DNA of 64,000 nucleotides, from NCBI GenBank assembly GCA_900708905.1, contig CAADRB010000009.1:631435-695434 (forward strand), given 5' to 3'. A program made the translations under genes and the position numbers. The DNA is from Hymenolepis diminuta. Its lineage: Eukaryota > Platyhelminthes > Cestoda > Cyclophyllidea > Hymenolepididae. Positions 53,701 through 61,200 of this stretch are shown here, piece after piece; the stretch's first letter is position 1, and each line of letters starts with the position of its first letter. The notes under the pieces were generated by a model. It was not told where the DNA came from, made no database searches, and was given only the letters and a program-made list of their open reading frames with translations.

Positions 53701-56700
53701 TACGGCTCAAAACTGATTTCTTGATAACACTCAGAAACATCGTAATTGATATGCTTTACAAAAACTTGATCCTTCCTATTCTCCACCAACCACAGTCTTA
53801 CGAATAGGTGAAGAGCAATAAGAATTACTTTAAACTAGCAGATAAATAAATTTTTAAAAGATAAAAAATAAGCATAACTTTGACCGTATGTCTAAATGGC
53901 AACTCCTCATACTATAGTTTCCTAAATCAAAATGTACGAAATCCAGAAATTAATTAGACAAGTTTATAATTTCTCTGCAAAATTTTCTTAAAACGTCCGG
54001 TTTTATAACCGGATTCGCCCTCTAACATTTTTGTACAAATTGCATCTCTGATGAAATCTTTAAAAGATACATTTCACCTTACATTCTAAATATATTGACC
54101 AATAATATTTAGTAGCAACATTTAGCTACAATCGTGACCCAAAATGACACTTCTATCAACAGTAAAATGGGGAAAATCTTTTTTAGTCTATACCATATTC
54201 GGCTACGGTAGGGAATTAAATGAGGAGAAATTTGTAAACGGTTTATCTGTCATAATTGATTATAACCAAAGTTTAAGAAAGCAAAGCTAGCTTACCCTTG
54301 CATAGTCAGCATTACGAAGTTTCCAATTGGGACATTTTGGTAGATTAATGCATACACGTTGGGTCTTTGGTTTCACCAGGAACTGGCGCTTACATTCTTC
54401 ATCGTCCAGAACATGATAGACACCCGTATCGAGAAGTTCACATCTCACAACTCGAGTTTGAATACCTTGACCTCCACAGGGAACGGAACAGTTTGACCAC
54501 GGACCCTCCACCCATTGAACAAGCTTTTGACGTGTCATTACCACTGCAGGGTCTTCATTTTGCATCTCACTGTTGCGTTTGGGATTTCTCGCCTCCCAGT
54601 CAGCCAATCCTTGAGATGGAAGATTGTAATGCAGCTTTATTGATGCTTGAGGACCATCTTGACCTGCCTGACACCTCCATTCACCTTCATCTGGACTGGT
54701 GAAATGACGAATGACTAGGTTACCAGACTTGCTCACAAAGTGAGAAACTGGATCATTGCCCGGATGACCAGTGTAGGTGAAATTGCCGATTTTTTTGTGA
54801 TGCCATACGAGATTTGAACTCGGGAAAAATGTTACCGGGCACTTGATAGAAAGCCTAGTTCCTGGAAGGATATAAGCCTCCTGGCCAACTTGTAGGCGCA
54901 TTCGACGTACCTATAGAGATTTATGATAAGTATTTATCCTGATGATTAAAGATTCCCTATAAATAGCTAGAATGGCTGACAGTGAAATTGTTTTCAGCAT
55001 TTTATACAAAAGAGAAATAAAAGTATGTAATTACATGCACTTAAAATTCACAACAAATTTTCCTCGAATATATAAATGCAGTAGAGGCCGACGTTTGCAA
55101 AACAATTCTTGTGGTCACTTCCATATGTTATTTCCGGAGAAGGTAGGTATTCCGTTTATTCGTAGATATGCATTTGGCAAGAAAATGATATTAGGATAGA
55201 AAAATAAGTAAGATTGATTCAACCTTCTGTTTGACGATATTATCAGGGCTTATTATGTATGATAACTGAACTAGGAGTAAACTCTGGTAAACTTCCTCAA
55301 ATTAAAAATACGTTACCATTCATCATCCTGCTAGTATCTTAACTGTTAGAAGAAAGAGGTATTTGAACCGATCGTCCAAATTTTAAACTGATCAATGAGC
55401 TGTGGATGTTGAGATTGTGAGTCCACTCGAGAAAAATAGGACAAATTTTCAAATTTGGACATTCAAATTGTACCCCAGAAATGCAAACTGCACAACCTAA
55501 ATTCATTGGTCAAAAGTTGTAAGATTTTTGATGGACTGACTATAATTTCTACATCCACTCAATATCCTTCCCTCAACCCATATGTGTTATTTTATCCATG
55601 TTCACATGCTTTCCAAGGATTACCTGTCATCATTTTTCACTTTACCAGTGGTAACAATAATAGAATTTTGTACCTTTTGAAGAATTATCCGAATTACACT
55701 AAATTTTCATTTTTAAATGTAACGAAGCTTGCTAGAACATTATTTTAGCTAATTTTCCATTAATTCGAAATCTTCTGTATTATTTGCCAATTTTTCAAAT
55801 AAAACAGTTAAGGCATCAGAAAATCTATTTCAACCCTGTTTATTTTGCACATAAGTGATGTTTTGATTAGATTTGATTTAGTTGTTTGACATTATTTTTA
55901 TTCAGGTAGCCGGATTTTCCCTACTCAAATTAAAGTAAAAGCAAATTGCGCAGAAAATTTTGGCATTGGGGTGATATTATTAGATTTCCTGGGGAGTTTA
56001 AGGGATATAATTTCAGAAGTAGACCTACCGCTCGCATTTGTACAACAACCATTTTCATTTCATCAATAACTGGGAGATTTCGAGTGCACTGAGCGCTGAT
56101 CTCTGGGACGTAACACCTACGCCATTCAGAAGGTGGAGGTTTGAAATGATTATAGCAGGCCACCTTTGGCAATTCCACATAATCTCCATTAGCCATCAAT
56201 GAACGGCATGACAACTGACGCCTCTGCACACCGGTGTTGCACGGATTCTTTTGCTCACACTGAAATTTGATCAAATATTAGTCATATTGCAATTCAAAGC
56301 ATCTTTCTTCCCCATTTACTACTGTAATTCATCCCCTTTACTACTTCTATTTTCTATATTTAGGGTTTATAAAATTTCTTTTAATTAGATTTATTTCCGC
56401 AATCTCACATGTCCAATTTTTGAAAATTTAGGTTGCATTTGTTAATTCATTATTCTGTCAGATTAATAAAAAAACATCATTCTGACTAACTTTTTGCCAC
56501 TCAAGAGGTTGAAATTCGCCTGGACAATTGAATCGGTTGCAGGGCCCTCGAGATTCGGGTTTCTTGTTGAGATCGCAAAATCCATTTTCATACTTCTGAT
56601 TGATTACAATTTCGCCTTCGTCACCACTCATTACACACTCCACTTCTCGAGTTGCAAAACCCAAGTTGCCACAAGGATGGGAGCAATCTGACCAATTTGA

Positions 56701-57432
56701 GGCTCTCCACCAAGTTTTGCGTTGACAGTCACCCCAATTGCATTGCCGCACTGCGTCGGAAGGCATTTCCACAGGAAGGGGGCCGCAATATCGCCCAGGT
56801 TTCACTCGACTGCAGTTGTATTTATCGTTTTCAACGCAAGCAAATACTTTTTGCTGAATGCCAGCACCACAGTGTGGGGAACATCGTTCCCATAGATCTG
56901 TGGCCACCCATTCTGGACTTCTGTCATAAAAGAGGAATGAAAAATTGTTATTTTCTCCAGGGAATTCCCGTGATTTCAACAAACGTTTCCTGCTACTACT
57001 ACTGATTAGTATCCTTTAAAACTTAATTTTTTTAAGACTGACAAGAGGTGAATTCTCAAGTACTCCTCCGGAGTTGAGAAAGAGATGGCAACACCATAAG
57101 TTTGATATATTTTGCAGATTTTCTAGACTGCCAGGTGACTACTCTAGATATAAAGTGTGTTTGGCTTTAGTTTTAGGTATTCGGAACAAATGCTTCATAA
57201 TCTATTAAATTTTCTTAGAATCTAATTCGGACGACATTGAATATGGTACTGATATAAGTATCATTATAAATATCGGTTGAAGATACAAAAGTTGTGATTT
57301 TATTCGTGATAAGAAAATTTTTATATACTTTCAAATATTAACGGAATCTTACCCTGCTGTGACTAGTCTGTTGTGGAAAAGTGTGATGAGAGCGAATAAA
57401 ATCCAAAATGAGGACATTTGTAGGGATTCCAT
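50598..57432 (-). CDS. Secreted ADAMTS-like (ADAMTSL1/3-type) protein, 7 exons, 601 aa
   Basis: Hand-assembled CDS: complement of join(50598..50722, 51035..51188, 51260..51430, 54296..54910, 56029..56259, 56491..56920, 57353..57432). All introns are GT-AG and the frame stays open from ATG to TGA. Residues 1-26 form a signal peptide. TSR1 is about 31-92, TSR2 97-159, TSR3 166-228, an Ig domain 252-342 (Cys271, Trp283, Cys327), TSR4 380-440, TSR5 443-498, TSR6 502-558 and PLAC 562-589 (six Cys). Known of the family: ADAMTSL proteins are non-catalytic, secreted, matrix-bound glycoproteins related to ADAMTS proteases and papilin. This one has no metalloprotease, cysteine-rich or spacer module, so it is much shorter than vertebrate ADAMTSL1/3. 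Six N-glycosylation sequons are visible (N62, N102, N290, N387, N506, N597). WxxW-type tryptophan motifs in TSR2, TSR4 and TSR6 fit C-mannosylation. The start is the first Met after an in-frame TAG at 57487-57489. Papilin is the main alternative, but no Kunitz domain is seen. Gene structure is very likely; the exact orthologue is inferred. Confidence 0.9.
50751..50757 (-). promoter_or_regulatory. Branch-site match TACTAAC in intron 6
   Basis: The minus strand reads TACTAAC, followed by a T-rich stretch ending TTTTTCAG at the exon 7 acceptor. The presumed branch A (50752) is 29 bases before the end of the intron. The match to the strongest known branch-site consensus supports the exon 7 acceptor. 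Confidence 0.6.
51035..51188 (-). CDS. Exon 6: core of TSR6
   Basis: The acceptor is CTTCGTTTAG|TGCTCC and the donor is AGAACTC|GTGAGT, phase 1. It encodes residues 510-560 and the first base of codon 561. It opens with C-S-V-T-C-G-G, a match to the protein O-fucosylation motif C-x-x-S/T-C-G of TSRs, and has six cysteines: C510, C514, C526, C539, C553 and C558. It is separated from exon 5 by only a 71-base intron. Confidence 0.9.
51260..51430 (-). CDS. Exon 5: core of TSR5 and start of TSR6
   Basis: The acceptor is TTTATTTTAG|TGCACA and the donor is GGTCTCAG|GTTCGT; 171 bases, phase 0 at both ends. It encodes residues 453-509: all six cysteines of TSR5 (C453, C457, C471, C483, C493, C498), then WVVSNWSQ, the tryptophan strand of TSR6. 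It is a symmetrical exon that carries exactly one cysteine-to-cysteine repeat unit. The open frame is short and lacks its own ATG, so it is easily missed by start-to-stop ORF calling. Confidence 0.9.
51431..54295 (-). other. Intron 4, the longest intron (2,865 bases)
   Basis: GT-AG intron, phase 0, between R452 and C453 inside TSR5. It is AT-rich and many of its frames are closed. I found no extra cysteine-patterned exon, and the reading frame is intact without one. A short C-rich run sits near 53248-53265. Nothing else stands out. Confidence 0.75.
54296..54910 (-). CDS. Exon 4: Ig domain, TSR4 and start of TSR5
   Basis: The acceptor is ATCTCTATAG|GTACGT and the donor is GCAAGG|GTAAGC, phase 0 at both ends. 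It encodes residues 248-452. The Ig domain has Cys271, Trp283 and a D-E-G-E-W-R-C motif ending at Cys327, in which Trp takes the place of the usual Tyr. A charged linker of about 35 residues follows. TSR4 then shows WVEGPWSNCSVPCGG and six cysteines to C440. The last residues (from W443) are the tryptophan strand of TSR5, whose first cysteine opens exon 5. Confidence 0.93.
54911..56028 (-). other. Intron 3 with embedded repeat copy
   Basis: GT-AG intron of 1,118 bases, phase 0. No additional TSR-like or other exon was found on the minus strand. It contains a diverged copy of the short repeat family (about 55318-55530), which lies antisense to the gene. Confidence 0.8.
55318..55530 (+). repeat. 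Short dispersed repeat family, copy D (in intron 3)
   Basis: Contains ATCTTAACTGTTAGAAGAAA followed by GAGGTATTTGAACCGATCG, then a more diverged body and a GCAAACTGCACAACCTAAA block like that of copy B. It is the most diverged of the four and appears shorter. It is antisense to the ADAMTSL-like gene. Confidence 0.5.
56029..56259 (-). CDS. Exon 3: core of TSR3 and linker to the Ig domain
   Basis: The acceptor is AAATTTCAG|TGTGAG and the donor is GAGCG|GTAGGT; both ends are phase 0. It encodes residues 171-247, beginning exactly at the first cysteine of TSR3 (C171). The six cysteines are C171, C177, C188, C205, C219 and C228, followed by a short Met/Val-rich linker. TSR3 is atypical: it has one tryptophan rather than a WxxW pair, and the usual CSxxCG start is degenerate (CEQKNPC). 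Confidence 0.9.
56491..56920 (-). CDS. Exon 2: TSR1, TSR2 and start of TSR3
   Basis: The acceptor is CCTCTTTTATGACAG|AAGT and the donor is CAAAAA|GTTAGT, phase 0. It encodes residues 28-170. TSR1 has W31, W37, C40, C44, C55, C72, C87 and C92, plus an extra C63. TSR2 has W98, W103 and the regular six cysteines C106, C110, C122, C142, C154 and C159. The exon ends just after W168-Q-K, the tryptophan strand of TSR3, one codon before that repeat's first cysteine. Confidence 0.92.
57353..57432 (-). CDS. Exon 1: start codon and signal peptide
   Basis: Encodes residues 1-26 plus two bases of codon 27. Met1 is followed by polar residues, a hydrophobic core (FWILFALITLF) and a VTA-Gly junction, a plausible signal-peptidase site after residue 26. 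The donor is GCAGG|GTAAGA and leaves phase 2. The first base of exon 2 (A) completes a Gly codon and keeps the frame open. An in-frame TAG lies 57 bases before the ATG, with no Met in between. A second Met at residue 6 could also initiate and would still leave a working signal peptide. Confidence 0.88.
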
Positions 57433-57954
57433 GGGGTTAATTAATTTTCTTTTCTTTGGAAGTCGAGATTTGATCAGAAAAATGCACTATCTAGTAGAAA
57501 AGTTTCAATAAACCAAGACAATTCTAACAATTTCATCATAAAATTTTATTAAAATAGATAGATTGGATCAGAATAGATATTTTAATAAAGATGAAAGCTA
57601 TTGATTAAGAGGAGTGGTTATTAGAAACCTTAATGGCATGCGATCTTTCCAAGAAAATTAAAAGTTATTTTGAAAACAATGAATTTTGCATAGTTATCGC
57701 GAAAGTCATCTAGAACATGACTTTGTTTTTCATACCAGTAAAAAAACGTAATTTCAATTTATGCGTCTATGGGGAAATTTATACGGAAGAATTACTCACC
57801 TTACAATAACGACTAGTATCGATTGCAGAAACTTGGTTAGTAACTTAGAAATAAATGTCCATCCTATGGATGGCTGTATACAACTTTGGGAAGTAAATCC
57901 AGTAGAGGTTTTGTTGGGTGTGTTCAATAAATTCAAGCGCCCTTAAATATGCTT
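57433..57954. other. 5' flank of the ADAMTSL-like gene
   Basis: Holds the 5' UTR and probably the core promoter on the minus strand. The 58 bases before the ATG are A-rich with an in-frame TAG. No clear TATA box with initiator could be picked out of the AT-rich background. Confidence 0.5.
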
Positions 57955-58250
57955 CCTAGAGGTGATTTAGAGAAGGAAGGACGAGACAAAGTTGAAAACA
58001 CTGAAGTAAATGCCCTTTGAAGGCACCCGACGATAAGATAAGATTCCAATGGGAGAGATGATATAATGAGAGCGTGGAGTTGGACAAGGAAAGAATCGCT
58101 TAACTCCACCCACATACATGCCACGGCTCATTGGTATGTTACCCTCCAATCAGGTGCAAGATATGCAAGGAACCAATCCACATCACGGAAAAGAGTTGGT
58201 ACATGATTATCTTCAGTTTCCAACCAATTAACGTGATAGACGCGCGCATA
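57955..58250 (+). pseudogene. Decayed 3' end of a non-LTR retrotransposon ORF
   Basis: The plus strand has a frame with D-K-I-R-F-Q-W, then L-H-P-H-T-C-H-G-S-L, then RCKICKEPIHITEKSW at about 58151-58198. This follows the tail of LINE-type polyproteins downstream of RNase H: a leucine- and threonine-rich R-x-G-H-T-x-L-T-H strand, then C-x-x-C, then a His and a Cys. The final Cys is Ser here and stops interrupt the frame. It lies about 520 bases upstream of the ADAMTSL-like start codon, in the opposite orientation. The overlapping minus-strand open frames are shadows. Confidence 0.5.
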
Positions 58251-61200
58251 TGGGTGGTACACTGATACACAAATTTTACTATTGTGAATTTTTTGATAGG
58301 TTTCAATTTCCCAGCTCTATCTCATTATCTTCGTGACATATTACCATCTAACGGCAAAATGAGATAATTAATGACTGCTGATCCTCACCCTTTGAAACAA
58401 AAAGACCTATTCTGCAGACGTCACTATTCGAATAGCTTTTATTACATTTGTCCTTTAGTAAATTTATACTTGCGAAATGATTTCTTTCTCATATTTACCA
58501 AAGCACGCTAATAGGCATATATTTATTAATATGACCCGGTAGCAGAGGGATCAGAGGTCATGCATACTCAATGAGCGGACTGGTTAAGTCCGGCTATTAA
58601 AAAGACGATATGGTTTAAGTTCCTCATCATGGAGGCCCAATACGATTACTCTTCTAACCAAGGAGAGTGACAGAAAATGCTCGGGAGTTATACATTAGAT
58701 GATATAGCCCAAAGGTTAAGATTGTTTCCGAAAGAAAATGCACTACTAAAGTCTTCATTATGCAAGGCTCGAAGGAAGTGGATTGGATTTTTTCAGTGTC
58801 TGAGAGAAGCGTTTGAATCAGGGGTCTCTTTCAAAAAACACGTTAAATCATGTTTTTTGGCATAAATTGATGTCAGTCCAGCGGAAACTACAGGCACTAA
58901 TGTGAGCCAGAGGTAGAAACTTGGCACATGCACATTTGCGATTTAATTTGTTATTCTGTGTGACCCTGGCAAAAAAATTTATAGCTGACAACTAAACACG
59001 GACGAAGGACAGAGAATATATGCAGAGCTTTATGTTACCGGAATTTTGTTGAGAGGGGCGAATGTACAAAGATGGTTGAATCAGTTGAATGTGTTTCAGG
59101 ATTTACTTGCCTGTCGGTGTTATGATCTAATATTCGACTAGGCATCGCATGATCGATTAAAACTTTCATAATCCATTGTAGAAAGTGAGCACAACACTTG
59201 ATTTGAGTAGTGAAACCCTCTACCAACCCTCTTTTGGACCAGAAGTAGCCAGTGCTACTAGCCATCCACGTTAATAGGTGTGCACCAGAGGACATTGGTC
59301 ATTTAGCCTCCGACTTCTAAAATCTGTGCTAAATTTTATCAATTTTTAATCTGACCAAAACAACCAACTCAATTAGGTCTATTTTCACACAGTGCAGGCA
59401 CGTACACCAGGATCTTTGCATAACAATTTCCCTTTCATTTTTTCATAAATATGTGCGAATATGGTGTGATAAAGATTCTGGAGCTCATCAATTATGGCCT
59501 TTTAGAAATTTCGAAATTATAACGAAACGAGCCAGTAAAGTGAAAAAGGAGTGCCGGAAACTGAAAGCATATATATATATATACATCATAAGGCCTGGCG
59601 ATTCACATTCGCATTTAGCTACGACAGTTAAATTACCAATTTATCAAGAAATGTGCCTCTAGATGTCACCACTTCATCAAGGTATAGGACCCTGATATTT
59701 TGTAATCAATTTTCGTATAAGGTAAAAGATAACAATCACTTTCTTCAAATGTGAAACCTAGGGTATGTACATGGACCCAGACATTGTTGTACATCAGCAA
59801 AAGGAATGAGAAATTAAGAGAAAGAGAAAGATAGATTGAGACGGATAAACCATTGTATAATGTAAAAGAAACTAAGACTGCAGGTAGAATACGTCTTTAC
59901 TAGATCATATCTAAAAATATTGTGACAAAAATAACCGTTTTGATGGACAAGGGAAATACACTTGATGATGAGGGATTGTCAGTCTTGCTCAAGTCATCTC
60001 GTATCAAAGGGGGTTTATCATGTCCCCCGACGCCCAAGGCCTGTATACTAGATACTGGACAGGCGGCTGCACTGGATGTGTGAAACAGGGGGTGTGATAC
60101 ACAGGCCTGATTTGAGTTGAACGTTTCAAGTCCTTTGCTAATCTGATGGGGAACCAATAAAAATAATCACCTGACAGTTAGTATAGAGTAAACATACAAG
60201 TCAACATGTGGGTTTTCGCTTTTGCAAGGTCTCAATTCAGATTTGGGGATTCATTAAGAGCCATCAATTACATCCAATTCGTCGTGTCAACAAATAATGA
60301 CTGAGGTCTCAAGCGTGTTTCTATGTCTATCTTCACTGTATTTTAGTAGAGTTGGTAATATGCGTTTTCAGTTAATCAATAAATGGACGTTTTTAATTTA
60401 ACACTTAAACCTATAAACTGATTAGTTCCTATGCTGTAATAGCACATACAAATGCTATTCTTAGAATGTTACGGCCGCTTTTAATCAAAATTGTAGCCGT
60501 TTCATCATTTTGAATTCCGAGAAACAAAAACAACTTCAAGTAATAGTTGGGGAATCAAAAATAACAATACGAGCTGGAATTTCGGGGGTGGAGAGGTGTA
60601 AAATCGGACGTTTGTTCAAACATTTTTCTCAGTTTGGTATTAAATTTGAATTTTAATGGAACTGTATTTAAGAAAGCTCTGCCTCGCAAATATCTTACCA
60701 TATGCGTAATTCATTTTCTTGAAGAATGATGTATGCATTCACTGAAACTCGTACAAATAACCAAAGATATCAATGGGATGCCTTATTTTTGGGGAGTTGG
60801 ATGAACTTTTACAGCATTATTTCCAGCTATCAATTTAATTGTACAGTTGTAGCTTTCGAATCGTTTGTAAAAATGCATTTGTCGCTCTGGTGGACGTTAT
60901 ACATCTCCCTTGTACACCATTCAATCGATACATTTAATCAATCAAAAGGATCAAACGGTTAATGATCTGATCTAATAGACTTGACATGATATGAAATTCA
61001 ATGAACTACTTGTGTTGTATTTTAAAATGCAATATCGTTATTTTTCAAACACATATAATGAAAATATTTATCGTTAAGAGAAGCACATTTTTGCCTTAGG
61101 AAGAATCCACGATCAATACGCTAAATGGCAACCCTTAGAATGCATTTCAAAATATCGGAGTGCACAAAACAGCAAATGATACCGATTGAAGCTCGTCACT

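Noticed and set aside
54367..54702. 111-codon plus-strand open frame
   Set aside because: It lies opposite exon 4 of the ADAMTSL-like gene and is a shadow of that coding sequence.
56652..57005. 117-codon plus-strand open frame
   Set aside because: Antisense shadow of exon 2 and part of intron 1; no domain.
57933..58149. Minus-strand open frames of 60-63 codons
   Set aside because: They oppose the plus-strand LINE-tail remnant, which has recognisable motifs.
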